64,000 nt of DNA from Isoetes taiwanensis (lineage: Eukaryota; Streptophyta; Lycopodiopsida; Isoetales; Isoetaceae): positions 2,976,001 to 3,040,000 of the forward strand of contig JAJEKV010000035.1 in assembly GCA_021234155.1 (NCBI GenBank). The letters run 5' to 3'. The notes under the pieces were generated by a model that saw only the letters and a program-made list of their open reading frames with translations, ran no database searches and was not told the DNA's origin. This document shows, piece after piece, positions 48,288 through 58,087 of this stretch; the stretch's first letter is position 1; each line of letters starts with the position of its first letter. Both the position numbers and the translations under genes were made by a program.

Positions 48288-49158
48288 GGCTCAATGCCTT
48301 AGCCTCAGCCTCTGCAACTGACTTCGGGTCTATGGCCTTAACCATTCGTTTAATCGAGGGGGCCAACCCTTCAATATAGCCCTCCACCACCCTCTTTTCG
48401 TTCATACCTGGGACATACAGCCTCAAGCGCACGAATTCATCTGTGTAGGCTTGAACTGACATACCCTTCTGCTCCAACCTGTAAAAAGTCTGTATCTGTT
48501 GGCACTTGTGCCCACGTGGCACATAATGCGACTTAAAAGCCTTGGCAAACTTTTTAAATTTGCATCTGCTTCTGTCTAGATGCTTGGCTCTAGCGTAGCC
48601 CTTCCACCAAATGCGAGCGGCCCCTGTCAGGTTTGTAGTGGCAACTTTTCTTGTATCTTTCTCCGTCATCCCATAGGATTTCCCAAACTCCTTCATCTCG
48701 TCCAACCAAGATTCGGCATTCAAGCCTCCCCTGGATTTTCCATCAAACTGAGCCAATTTTCTGTTTTTCCATATACTGGTAATGGCTGTGTCGACCGTCT
48801 TGCGGTACTCTTTGTCCCGAGCCTTAGCATGGTCACCAAATGATATGGATGACTCCGACGACACAGAAGTGGCTGATTGTGAAGATGTGGCACTATCCGT
48901 AGATGAGCTTCGACAACGTTTGGAACGGTGCTTCTTTTGTGCGGGTACAGGTGCCGGTGCGGGTGGCTGCTCGGTTGGTGGACTTGACGGCGGCAGCAGT
49001 AACTCGGGTCCATATTGCGGAGGGTTGGTGTTCAGCACATATGTCTGCAGTTCTACCAACTGTCTCTTTATCAACAAAAGTTCTTGCTCGGGTGTCAATC
49101 TGCCAGCATCCGAGGGGGTATGCCACGAAGCATTACGTACACCGTCTATATGGATCAT
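48139..49158 (-). CDS. Chromovirus gag
   Basis: The 339-codon frame starts [20 protein letters not shown]. It has a Pro-rich and Ser-rich N-terminal part and the retrotransposon gag domain ([69 protein letters not shown]). It ends KKVTG-stop just before the knuckle, which lies in the next frame. Shifting one base there restores a GNSFRDLL continuation. This may be programmed or a mutation. Confidence 0.93.
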   Translation of the reverse strand: MIHIDGVRNASWHTPSDAGRLTPEQELLLIKRQLVELQTYVLNTNPPQYGPELLLPPSSPPTEQPPAPAPVPAQKKHRSKRCRSSSTDSATSSQSATSVSSESSISFGDHAKARDKEYRKTVDTAITSIWKNRKLAQFDGKSRGGLNAESWLDEMKEFGKSYGMTEKDTRKVATTNLTGAARIWWKGYARAKHLDRSRCKFKKFAKAFKSHYVPRGHKCQQIQTFYRLEQKGMSVQAYTDEFVRLRLYVPGMNEKRVVEGYIEGLAPSIKRMVKAIDPKSVAEAEAKALSLEEDTPRNQYQRPASYSQPRPYTPYKPRSPSPGPSHQNSYGRQEKKVTG

Positions 49159-49660
49159 AAGAAGGTATAAGCGGAAGTAATGTTATACAGAGTGTCACAG
49201 TAAAGATCATTTTCAACAGTACCACGAAACAATAATAAGGACAATGAAAGAGAATTAGGGAAAGTAGCTTTATTATGAAGCCAAAGTAACAGTTACATTG
49301 AAGGAGTGTTTTAACAAAATTTGAGACTGTACAATACAAACTAACGATTATACATTGGGCAATTTTAACGAACACACACTTAGCCATGAAAAAGGCTGAA
49401 GAGATCAGGCCTAGGCCTGCGCGAAAGGGTACAGGATGGAGTAACGGATGCTTTCCCGTACTGCCCTGACTACCTTGTAACGAGCCCATGCCTGGACGAT
49501 AACATACTGGTAATCTAACGTAGGACTAATGATGAGCAAATTAAAAAGGTCTCTCAGTGCGTAGAAGATCTGCCATAGATGATCATTTGCGTCGGCAAAA
49601 GCTTCGTACTTCGTCATATCCATTAGAGTTTTTTTGAGGTCAAATAAGGGCCCTTACCGA
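49159..49660 (-). other. Chromovirus leader with a 70-codon ORF (49623-49411)
   Basis: The DNA upstream of gag should hold the primer-binding site and 5' LTR, but neither a Met-tRNA-complementary site nor a match to the 43.2-43.8 kb LTR is visible. A minus-strand frame at 49623-49411 starts MDMTKYEAFADANDHLWQIF and has balanced composition (YRVVR-type basic end, 70 residues) without recognised homology. It could be an extra retrotransposon ORF or belong to the next region. Confidence 0.35.
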
Positions 49661-49990
49661 TCGCGGCGTCAAAAGCTCATGCCAATGGGGAGCCGAAGCT
49701 TATACGTAACTTTTTTACGAACCTTGGTTTTCGCCTTTCCGGTGTCAATCGCCGCGTAACCGGTAATATCCGTGCACAGCAAGCGGGTGTCGAGATTACA
49801 CCGCGGCAATTATGACCGTTAGCTCCTGCCCTCAATTCCCGCTCGGTGTTTTCCTCGGCCGAGTTTGCGCCGAAGATCGATTGCCGCGCCAAGGAGCTCC
49901 GGTTTACTCGGGGAACTGCCCGACTGCGCCAAAGGGAGTTTCGACCCGCAGAAAAACCGATCAAGGTAAAATCGCGTAGCCTTTCCTATC
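49660..49990. other. GC- and CpG-rich island of uncertain content
   Basis: About 330 bp rich in CG dinucleotides lies between AT-rich neighbours. On the plus strand a frame reads FSSAEFAPKIDCRAKELRFT and TARLRQREFRPAEKPI. On the minus strand a 95-codon frame is also open. Neither is recognised. The base composition change marks a boundary between the retrotransposon and the hairpin-array gene cluster. Confidence 0.4.
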
Positions 49991-50308
49991 CACATTCTGA
50001 TTTGAATTCTGTGATTAGATGGCTATAAGCTCTATCGCGATCGGAAATGAGTTTAAAAGCTTCGTGGTGTCGGCCAGGGAGCTTTGTTACACTCAACCCG
50101 CAATGCGAGGTGAATGGCGAGTCAAAAGATGCGGGGAGAAATGATGTTTCGCACATTGGAAGGCTTTGGTGGTCGGATTTCGATCGGGCAAAGAGATATT
50201 TGTACAAGTAAAGCATGTATACACTCCAACAGATATGGCAAAAAAAAAAATAAGCAAGTTTAATTTAACTTTCCCACGGTTAGAAGCAAATTGTGAGTAT
50301 GCACTTCT

Positions 50309-51232
50309 ATGCAATCCATATTCAAATTAGTTCAGTTACTTATCCAGTTTATTCCTATTCTCTCAGGTTTGTGTATATCTGATGTGGAGAACACTGTCCC
50401 TTCACACTCGATAAGTAGTGTATTCCATTGCTTTCACCAAGATATGGGCTACTTGTTGTTCGAAGGTAGCACACCAGTACAGCTCAGAGAAAGGGGTATA
50501 TGGTTCTGGAGGTATGAATACTCTCCTCGAAGATCCAAGCTAACTGAGCTTCCATTGCCCAGCCTGTCCGATTTATACTGCAGGCCTCTGGATGCCACTT
50601 CTATCTTATTAGCACGAAGTAAGTTGTCGTAGGAAATGTTCACGGCATTGAAGGAGAAGGGAGGAGTCTGCGGGCATGTGAAGATAAATTTAGAAATTGA
50701 TCTGTTCATTGCCATATTCAAGAGCGCCGACAATGTAAAGAAGACCTTGAAGATGTTTACAGTTCAACAGTCGGTGGATAGTTTTTTAGATAGTGTATTT
50801 CTTGAAGGTTGGAGTGCTCGACTTCACGATGGAGCTGAATGTACTGAATGCAGGATAAGTCGAGACACGGTTCGGTTCAGATATTGCATTCGGAAGCAAA
50901 CTCTGTATGTCACTTTTAAGTATAGGAGATGGCGAAATGTCCGTGAAGGAAGAAAGTACGTATGGATTCCTGTCGAACAAGATGACAATGATGGCACTCA
51001 TTCCGTTGTCATAGACTTGAACATTCATAAGGATAATCAGCTGTTCAAAAGTCTGAGAGCGGAGAGCGAGTGGTCTCTATTCGATGTTCGGCGGCAATTA
51101 GAGTTTGAGATAGACTTAAATTTCTTCCATTTCATGATAGATTGCCAGAAGGTGGGAAAGCGCAGAGAAGAATGCTATAAATTGGGGTCATGCATGCCAC
51201 CCAAAGTTATATCTGTATATGAATCTATCTAA
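50309..51232 (+). pseudogene. Unknown 308-codon gene A of the hairpin-array cluster, one in-frame TAG
   Basis: Two same-frame stretches, 50309-50632 (107 codons) and 50636-51232 (198 codons), are split by a single TAG at 50630. Composition is ordinary and soluble, with readable blocks such as LLFEGSTPVQLRERGIWFWR, CGHVKINLEIDLFIAIF, TLYVTFKYRRWRNVREGRKY and HSVVIDLNIHKDNQLFKSL. No signal peptide, membrane segment or known motif was seen. A hairpin array begins about 70-125 bp after the stop. The lone TAG implies a recent C>T change or readthrough. No family was recognised, and origin from a large DNA virus is inferred from context only. Confidence 0.6.
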
Positions 51233-51298
51233 TATAAATATAAGTGATTGTTAATTGGAGATCTATTGTATATTAATTGCAAACATTTGCTTTCATTG

Positions 51299-51605
51299 GA
51301 ATATAAGACTTAAAGTAGCCATGTTGCGAAATTATGTACAACTCTGATTGTGGATGTGTTTTCACACCGTACTTACGGTGCGAAATTGTGGCTCTCATAA
51401 AACATGGAAGGGCCATTTTTGCACCGTAGCCACGGTGCGAAAATGTGCATAGCATAAAAAATGAAAGGGGGATTTTATGCAGCCGCAGTGCGAAATTATT
51501 CGCGCCACAATAAGATATTGAAGAGGTTGTTTTTGCGCCTGTAGCCACGATTTTTAAATGTAAATGGAAGGTATTTTACGCTTGCAAGTATGCAGTGCGA
51601 AATTA
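51299..51605. repeat. Hairpin array 1, about 57-bp units
   Basis: Five to six diverged units occur here. The best one is 51417-51442 (TTTGCACCGTAGCC / ACGGTGCGAAAA type) with spacer AATGAAAGGGGGA. Unit starts near 51359, 51416, 51473 and 51530 give periods of 56-57 bp. The GGAAGGGCC spacer element before each T-rich arm is shared with array 4. It lies downstream of gene A. Confidence 0.9.
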
Positions 51606-51793
51606 TAAATAGAATAGGTACTCCGAGAGTCTTGTTTTACTTTTCCTGCTTGCAGTCGCGGATTTGTCTATAACATAAATTGAAAGAAGTGTTCCTTTTA
51701 CAGCATACGTTGCCCGTTGTTAGTCTCCCTTGCAAATCGGTATACAAAGAAACTCACATTTTAAATTAATAATCGCCGTCGAGAAGCATTTGC

Positions 51794-52129
51794 TCACGAG
51801 AATGGCAAATAGCCCAGGTCAGATAAGGCATGGGAGCTATTTAAGCATGGTATGACAAAATAGTGGAGAAAGAAGCGGGATTTTAAAATTGAAGGCGCAT
51901 CACGAAGAAGTTGAGGAGAATAGAAGGGCGATGGATGCAACCAGCGTATATATAATATTTTACTTTTGAGCATAGACATTATGGCGAGTGTAGAGTTCTG
52001 CGATGCATATGGGCGGCATCCTTCATATGCTTCATAGGCATTTGGGCTGGTCACGGCGATAGAAACAATATCACAATAGTAGTTTGCCTTCACTAAGCAT
52101 ACAAACTTTCTTAAGATGTTCCGAAACAC
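51794..52129 (-). CDS. Hypothetical 111-residue ORF
   Basis: The frame starts MFRNILRKFVCLVKANYYCD and reads SIAVTSPNAYEAYEGCRPYA and STLAIMSMLKSKILYIRWL with plausible composition. No family was recognised. Opposite in strand to most of the cluster; it may be antisense noise. Confidence 0.25.
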   Translation of the reverse strand: MFRNILRKFVCLVKANYYCDIVSIAVTSPNAYEAYEGCRPYASQNSTLAIMSMLKSKILYIRWLHPSPFYSPQLLRDAPSILKSRFFLHYFVIPCLNSSHALSDLGYLPFS

Positions 52130-52260
52130 TGATCAAGGCCAGATGAAAGGTTCTTGAAGAAACTACTCTTGAGCTATGTCGAGCCGAAGAGAGACAAGGA
52201 AAGTTTTTACGGCCTAGATATCGTATTGACACATACATGATTTACACTAAATAAACAAAG

Positions 52261-52676
52261 ATGCAGTTCTTCTTCAAGTGCAACACACTTGAGATGCAGC
52301 TCAAATGAGCATACTGCCTCACGATGGGAAACTGATAGATCTTGAGGAAAGCTACGTCTTGGAAAGAAAATGAGAGAAGCGAGTTGTGGAAGAGGAGGTC
52401 TCAGAAAAAATTGTCTACTTGGGGCTATCGGAAGCATATCCCATCCATGTAGGTGGGAAACTATACTTGTTGTTGCCGGACATATCCAAGTGACGGGGTT
52501 GAGAGAAGGCAGATATTGGGCCATATATATGCGCATGTTGTAGGCCTGGGAGGACTTATAGACTTTGAGACTGATGTCCCCAGACAAATGATGGACCTCC
52601 AGAGGATGCATTTGAAATTGTCATGCGCAAAAGGGAAGCAGTGGTATGAAGCAATTGAAAGATGTCAAATTTGAAG
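52261..52676 (+). pseudogene. Degraded unknown gene B of the cluster
   Basis: Coding-like pieces lie in successive plus-strand frames: MQFFFKCNTLEMQLK at 52261, then DGKLIDLEESYVLERK, EEEVSEKIVYLGLSEAYPIH and GGKLYLLLPDISK up to 52492, then RQILGHIYAHVVGLGGLIDF and LQRMHLKLSCAKGKQWYEAI to the stop at 52674. At least three frameshifts or stops separate them. The opposite strand is open for 134 codons (52611-52207) but has the His/Pro/Ser-rich look of an antisense frame, so the plus-strand reading is preferred. Confidence 0.35.
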
Positions 52677-52913
52677 TCGCTAGCTCTTCAAACACCGATC
52701 CGTGTTCATAGAACGTGAGCCGTCAAGTCCTCTTTCAAAATAACAAACCCAATTTGTTGTCGTAGGGACAAGAGAGAGGTATTTATCTGGTTTCATTTTT
52801 TATTTCTTCTTGAATCGATGTTTCTTTTTATGCGGGGAGTTATTTATTGATGACTTCATTGCAAGGCATCGAGAGAGTCACCCTAGGTCGGGACGCCAAG
52901 ATGTGCACATTAT

Positions 52914-53300
52914 ATGGGCTACCTTCACAAGGAGGAAATTATTGTGTTTCACAATAAATATAGTCCATCTGGAGTACAGGAGGTCCTCAAGCTTAAAGCT
53001 CTGTCATTAGCTGGCAACCACGTGCCCCTAGCCGCAAACTATGATCGAGTGGTAGCAGTAGATAGGGCTATCACAATGTATGTCTTCGGGGGCTTCAAAA
53101 TGTACTCTGTCCTTGCAAATAAAGCAGCTCTAGGCTTGAGTGGAGCGGACAAGGAAACACGACGCTTGTCCTGTGCACAGAAGGACCCTGACATATTGTA
53201 TCTGTTAGATGCAATTGGGGCTGAAGTAAAGGAAGAGGACTTAGAAGAATTTGATTCGAGTACTCCAGGCCCTGATGCCAAGAAAAGGAAATGTACTTAA
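52914..53300 (+). CDS. Gene C of the cluster, weakly histone H2A-like
   Basis: 128 codons from ATG 52914. After an N-terminal part (KEEIIVFHNKYSPSGVQEVL), residues from NYDRVVAVDRAIT through SVLANKAA, DKETRRLSCAQKDPDILYLL can be laid on histone H2A. NY-x-RV, the AGNAA helix end, the KxTR strand and the AxRNDEEL-like helix have nearly matching spacing, but overall identity is low. The tail is acidic (EVKEEDLEEFDSS) and then basic (KKRKCT, nuclear-signal-like). AATAAA lies about 15 bp after the stop, and array 2 begins 160 bp after it. A frame at 52810 may hold an upstream piece shifted by one base. The H2A assignment is tentative. Confidence 0.4.
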   Translation: MGYLHKEEIIVFHNKYSPSGVQEVLKLKALSLAGNHVPLAANYDRVVAVDRAITMYVFGGFKMYSVLANKAALGLSGADKETRRLSCAQKDPDILYLLDAIGAEVKEEDLEEFDSSTPGPDAKKRKCT

Positions 53301-53457
53301 AAAACTTTTGTATTAATAAAATGTCTTTTCTATAATGTATCAATTATTTTCATATGACGAAATTGCTTTTGTATGAATGTTCATCTATGATATTCATTAA
53401 TTGTTAGAATTCAATGTCAGCAATAAATCATTGTTAGATGTATATGTTAGGTATTCT

Positions 53458-53650
53458 TTAATGGTGGCTACGGTGCGAAAACGGGATGTCGGCAGTTTTT
53501 GGACTGCCCGACAAGAATCGCGTGGCTACGGTGCGAAAAACGGCTGTCGGCGATTTTTGACTGCGCCTCGACCAAGAGGGCTACTGGTGGCGAAAACGGA
53601 TGCCGGCGGCGATTTTAGATCGCCCGATTTCGCACCGTGGCTACTATAAA
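53458..53650. repeat. Hairpin array 2, about 57-bp units
   Basis: Units GGCTACGGTGCGAAAACGG start at 53466, 53524 and about 53580, with a reverse-oriented TTTCGCACCGTGGCTAC at 53628. Spacers carry a second inverted repeat (TGTCGGCAG / CTGCCCGAC). It lies downstream of gene C and upstream of gene D. Confidence 0.9.
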
Positions 53651-53732
53651 CATTTTTTTAGTCTAGGGGTTTATGAGATCGGTACAGACAATATTGCTTA
53701 TTTGAATTTCTTTCCCTTGCTAAAATCCGCTC

Positions 53733-54125
53733 ATGTCCATGGAAGGCGCTAGCTCTGAAATCCCACAAAATGAGGCGCTTGACCAGCGCCAGAATGTTGA
53801 GAAGGTCGTTACTAGCAGCGCCGAGACTGCTATTACCATCACAGAAACCGAGATAGTTATTTCTATCACAAGCCAGCAGATGGACGTAGAGAATGTCCTT
53901 CCAGAAGGGTTCGGGCAAAGTCTTGGAAATGTCGTCCACACTATTAATAATAGTGTGGATGAATATTTCCAAAACCCGAACGTGATTCCTACTCGGGTCT
54001 CCTTGCTGAGCGCCGGTAATGTTGTTGGGGAAGGAGTTTTCCCGTGGAGGCCTTTATGCGCCACAATATTCTCGTTCCGCACGCATCGTATTGTGGTATC
54101 GGTGGACACGACTCCGATCCAATAG
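53733..54125 (+). pseudogene. Gene D, N-terminal part of the H3-like gene or a separate unknown gene
   Basis: 130 codons in one frame start MSMEGASSEIPQNEALDQRQ and end at TAG 54123. The same frame continues readably after it (RPSHPPSGDKRGSRFGSS, ARPFQFLCNEIDYMSKTTG, AFYTWRVFVARL) to stops at 54330 and 54354. It then runs on to a Gln/Asp-rich stretch (QGQHQIMEVQHDQH-stop) that shifts frame near 54510 into the histone-like part. So genes D and E may once have been one gene of about 460 codons, now broken by four stops and a frameshift, unless introns remove some of them. No family was recognised for this N-terminal region. Confidence 0.45.
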
Positions 54126-54487
54126 CCGATCCGCCCTTCCCACCCACCGAGCGGAGACAAGAGAGGAAGCCGCTTCGGGTCATCGTTGTTTGGTCGGGTT
54201 GATGACATCCATGTCCCGAGCGCGGAGGCACGGCCATTCCAGTTCTTGTGTAACGAGATCGATTACATGTCGAAAACCACGGGGGCCTTCTACACATGGC
54301 GTGTCTTTGTGGCAAGGTTGACCAGGCCATAGTGCCCGGTGGTCGCTGAATCGTAACCCCCGTCTATGACGTTGGGACCACCACTGCATTCCGAAATATT
54401 TGGCAGTGGTGAGGGGGAGGAACAAGTGCAAGGGCAGCACCAGATTATGGAAGTGCAGCATGACCAGCATTAGCTGGTCCAGCATGA

Positions 54488-55126
54488 TCAGCAGGATCAG
54501 CCGGACCAGGGGACCAGCATGCTCAGCAGGATCAGGTTGATCACGGGCAGGCCAGTTCCAGTGGAACAGGTACTAGGAAGCCCATTCCCCGGCGTAAGCT
54601 GAAATCCACGCCGAAGAAATCTGAGCTGGCAAAACCTCCTAAGCTTGTTCCTAGTTGGAGACAAGCTGAGAGAGATGCAGCCAAGGAGACAGATAAGCTT
54701 GAGAATAAGCGGAAGCCCAAGGAAGGGGAGCCTAGTATTAGATATGGTGGCCCTGAGAAGATAAAGGGTGCTCCTCCTGGCACTCAGGCTTTGAGGGAGA
54801 TTAGGTACTGGCAGGCACGCACCCAGCCTCTGATTCCCAAGCTTGCCTTTGCTAGAATGGTCAGGTACGAGATGCAGGCCATTATTGACAGGAGGAAGGA
54901 ATCAAGGAGGAAGAGGAGGGACAGAGCACCAGACTTCGTCCCCATGGTGGAGGAGGAGGTGAATAGAATCCAAGCAGAGGCCTTGGACATACTGCAAGAG
55001 GCAGCAGAGGCTCATCTAATTGGCCTCTCTGAGGACAGTGTCCGCTATTGTGTGCACATAGGACGTGTTACTGTGCAGAGCAGGGACTATGCCTTAGCTA
55101 GATACTTCCGTGGATGCCTCCCTTAG
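54488..55126 (+). pseudogene. Gene E, divergent histone H3-like protein
   Basis: The open frame has no upstream ATG and enters from a frameshifted Gln/Asp-rich region. A basic tail (TRKPIPRRKLKSTPKKSEL) leads to the H3 fold at 54773-55117. PPGTQALREIR corresponds to the PGTVALREIR of H3, PLIPKLAFARMVR to the LLIRKLPFQRLVR helix 1, EALDILQEAAEAHLIGLSED to helix 2, GRVTV to loop 2 and DYALARYFRG to helix 3. Between helices 1 and 2 lies an insertion of about 23 residues, mostly charged (RRKESRRKRRDRAPDF). The N-terminal K4/K9/K27 tail of canonical H3 is absent. An enlarged loop 1 occurs in CENH3, but this is far more divergent. Virus-encoded histones are known in Marseilleviridae and medusaviruses. 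Array 3 follows 130 bp after the stop. Confidence 0.8.
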
Positions 55127-55254
55127 CATCCTTTTGTAACCCTTTTTTGGTTGTTAATATATGAGTGTTTTAATATTTATCGTTATGAGTGTTTTATATT
55201 TATCTGTAATTATTTGCTATTCTATTTATTGCGGCTGTGTATTTATCTACTAGT

Positions 55255-55440
55255 GTTGACCGTGGCCACGGTGCGAAAATGACCATTCCACATTCTGTGG
55301 GAAGGTCTATTTCGCCACCGCCGCCACAAAGGCGTAAAAATAGTAGTTCCAAAGTTTTTGAGGGCGCAATTTGCGACTGCGTGACTTCTGATGCTAAAAT
55401 GCAGTATTCCACACACTGCGAAGAGAATGCTTATCTGAAT
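55255..55440. repeat. Hairpin array 3, about 57-bp units
   Basis: ACCGTGGCCACGGTGCGAAAA at 55259 is followed by GGGAAGGTCTATTTCGCCACC at 55300-55320 and a third diverged unit (CAATTTGCGACTGCG) near 55368. The spacer element GGAAGGYC is shared with arrays 1 and 4. It lies downstream of gene E. Confidence 0.85.
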
Positions 55441-55499
55441 TTAGAATCTACATGTAAGGAAAATGGCCAAGAGCTTTCCAAATTGAAAATGTGCGGTAA

Positions 55500-56410
55500 A
55501 TAGATGGATCACATGTATCACTTAGGGTTACATACTTATAACTAGCTAATGTCTGAAATGTATGGTGTAGATTAAGGAATAAGGGGTGAATATGCCTATC
55601 CAACAGCTCTCGTTGCCTGGAGTCACCCCCCGTGTGAATATGCACCCAAACCAAAGGGGGTTTAAGGGGGATTTTAATTTAAATGTGTTAGACCCAATGG
55701 TTGTGTTAATTAATGTCAATGTTTGTTAATTAATGTGTTGGTTGTTAATGTCAATGGTTGTTATGTGTTGGTTGTTGAGCCTTAGGGACGTCAACCCCCC
55801 AGGTGTGTGACACAAGTTTTAGAATTCAAATCAGTCATTTGAGGCTTTCATCTTTGAGGCTTTCATCACCTGTAGCTTTTGAATTTCATCACAATCAAAC
55901 AAATAGAACATAAGTAAAAGTTACCATAAAGATAGAGCAGATTGATCCCATTATTCTGAAAGTCATAAAGTTTGCAACACCCATACACAAACATTTTTCA
56001 ATTCGAATTTAACAGCAGCCTTTGGCCTCCATGGATTCTTGTGGTGAGAAACCAAAGTGGGAAACTTTTCTGCTTGTTAGCACAAGGATCCAGAAGCCTC
56101 AAAATCTAAAAATGCATGGTAATTTTTTGCAAGCTTCATTCAGAATGAGCCATAAAACAATATCCAATAGCGCAATCCTGTATTAATCAGCTGGTAGGAT
56201 GTGAAAGCCTACCAAACCCGGCCGAAAACTTGCTGTTTTAGCATAGATAACTTAAACCAAACATATCCATATCATAGATTATCAAAAAGATCTCGGAGAG
56301 AGCTTTCCAACGCAATAAAAATCATCTCAAACAGAGCTCTGGATCAAAAGTTATGATAAGAAATGTGTTGCCGGCGGGGAAACTGCACTACATGCGCCCT
56401 TCAAGCCCTT
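55500..56410. other. Intergenic, nothing recognised
   Basis: AT-rich, with TTGTTAATTAATGT and GGTTGTTAATGT repeats around 55700-55770. No coding signal was seen. Confidence 0.4.
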
Positions 56411-56417
56411 CATGTGC

Positions 56418-56534
56418 CCATTATGCACCACACACACAAAAAGAGGGCTTTTGTTGTGAGCCATTGGTTGTTGACCATTATGCACCACACGCACAAAAAA
56501 AAGACTTTTGTTGTGAGCCATTGGTTGTTGACCA
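56418..56534 (+). repeat. 57-bp tandem duplication
   Basis: CCATTATGCACCACAC starts at 56418 and 56475, and the copies continue through TTTTGTTGTGAGCCATTGG. The sequence is unrelated to the hairpin arrays but has the same 57-bp period. Confidence 0.85.
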
Positions 56535-56705
56535 TTGGAAAAAAAAAAGGCTAAAATCAATGGCTCAGAAATGGTGCACTCTAGATGTACGCATTAGTAC
56601 ATCCATTTGAATACATCACGAAATCATAGGAAAACCTTAGTGAAAAGCGTACAAAAACACAAAGAAAACCTCCTGTTATTATGCTACATATTGTAGTAAC
56701 AGAAT

Positions 56706-57035
56706 TTAGAACTCATATAAGAGGCATAGCATACATGAATGCAGAAGTTCATTCGCGATCGGGATCATCATGAGCAGGCAGTTGAGTGATGCGCGATTAA
56801 TCTCATAGACGCGACGCTCTGGAACCCTCCAAAGGTGGATAGCAACACGATAAAACCCGTTGGAAGAACGATTTCGACCCTCTGCTACTCCTTCCAGCCA
56901 GGGATCAAGGGGGATACCCCTCTGAGAACATCTATAAAGATCATTATATGTCATAGTGCAAGTAATGGAGTCCATATCTTCGGGACGAGGAGGCAAGGTA
57001 GACTCCCTGTAATAAGAATAACCAGGCTGAGACAT
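56706..57035 (-). CDS. Gene F, unknown 109-residue protein, divergent from gene G
   Basis: From ATG at 57035 the frame reads MSQPGYSYYRESTLPPRPED, YNDLYRCSQRGIPLDPWLEG, GFYRVAIHLWRVPERRVYEI and ends in a more hydrophobic stretch. Composition is protein-like and the frame is open for 150 codons. It is transcribed away from gene G, with about 300 bp between starts. No family was recognised. It shares the setting of the array cluster but has no hairpin array at its 3' side. Confidence 0.45.
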   Translation of the reverse strand: MSQPGYSYYRESTLPPRPEDMDSITCTMTYNDLYRCSQRGIPLDPWLEGVAEGRNRSSNGFYRVAIHLWRVPERRVYEINRASLNCLLMMIPIANELLHSCMLCLLYEF

Positions 57036-57334
57036 AGCAAATGGATGCCTTCTGCATTGAATGGAGCTGTACTTATATCGAACAAAATTATTGACATGCA
57101 CTGTAGCAGCATTATTGATTATATATACGAGCATAATGTACAAAATACACATGTACACATGTAAATAGCATATATACCTGGTTTCTCTTTAAATAGGCAT
57201 CTATGCCTTCATTGTCTTTGTCTGTTTCTTGTTTGCATGCTCCTTGCCTCCCTGTCTGCTCCTTTCTTGCATGCTCCTTGCCTCCCTGTCTGCTCCACTA
57301 GTTGTTCCTTGTCTGCTCCACTAGTTTCTTGCAA

Positions 57335-57865
57335 ATGGTAACTTTGCAAGAACATCCTCACTGGGCTGATCTGGAATACCTGCAAGCATGCGACAGAATT
57401 AATACGTGCACTTTTGATGATTTTTTTAGCAATTTTTGGGAGCATCGATGGCGTCACGGTCCAACCACAGAGCTTGCAAGGCAGCTGATCAACTTCATTA
57501 TCGATCGCGATACTCGTCATCTCGCTCCACTGCAGGAGATCAGTTCGAGTCATGCAAGGATCACTCTAAGTGCTTTGGGACTTCTTGAACCCCCCTCAGA
57601 TTTAGAAGATAGGCTAGAACAGTTGAAGGACATGCTTTTCCATGGTTTCATGGCCTACTCTCTGGATCACTATGCACCTCTGGTCATTCCTACTAGTGAA
57701 AAGAATAGGATTTATATCCTCATTGAACTTTACAACTTCCATTACAAATCTTTTGTGGATATTCCCTTGACTTCAACATCCTGTGGTTACTGTCTAAATT
57801 CCCCGACTGGGATAGAATTCCTTGGGATACACGTGACCTATGGTTACGTAGCACACAGCACATAA
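57335..57865 (+). CDS. Gene G, unknown 176-residue protein, paralogue of gene H
   Basis: ATG 57335 follows a pyrimidine-rich leader with repeated TGCTCCTTGCCTCCCTGTCT and the string TTGCAA directly before ATG. Blocks such as WEHRWRHGPTTELARQLINF, LSALGLLEPPSDLEDRLEQL and FMAYSLDHYAPL align with gene H (58.8-59.3 kb). The frame is intact. The predicted protein is soluble and helical without signal or membrane segments. Array 4 begins about 225 bp after the stop. Its family is unknown; being duplicated side by side suggests a multigene family as is common in large DNA viruses. Confidence 0.6.
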   Translation: MVTLQEHPHWADLEYLQACDRINTCTFDDFFSNFWEHRWRHGPTTELARQLINFIIDRDTRHLAPLQEISSSHARITLSALGLLEPPSDLEDRLEQLKDMLFHGFMAYSLDHYAPLVIPTSEKNRIYILIELYNFHYKSFVDIPLTSTSCGYCLNSPTGIEFLGIHVTYGYVAHST

Positions 57866-58087
57866 TACGTACATATCATAGGTAAAGATACTCCATTGGA
57901 ATATGTGTATAAACTGGTATAAAGATTTTCATAGAAATTAAGTATATAAGTAAGTGATTTCCGTGTAATTAAGTAACATCCTTATATTATCATGTATTAT
58001 CTTGGCAATCTTACACTTTTAGTGTAATGGAATGATTTCTTCTACCATTTTCCTTGTATTTTCTCATGTGAATGTTCTATTTGCGGT

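Noticed and set aside
52207-52611. 134-codon minus-strand ORF
   Set aside because: His/Pro/Ser-rich antisense look; the plus strand shows better though broken coding-like blocks. Kept only as an alternative.
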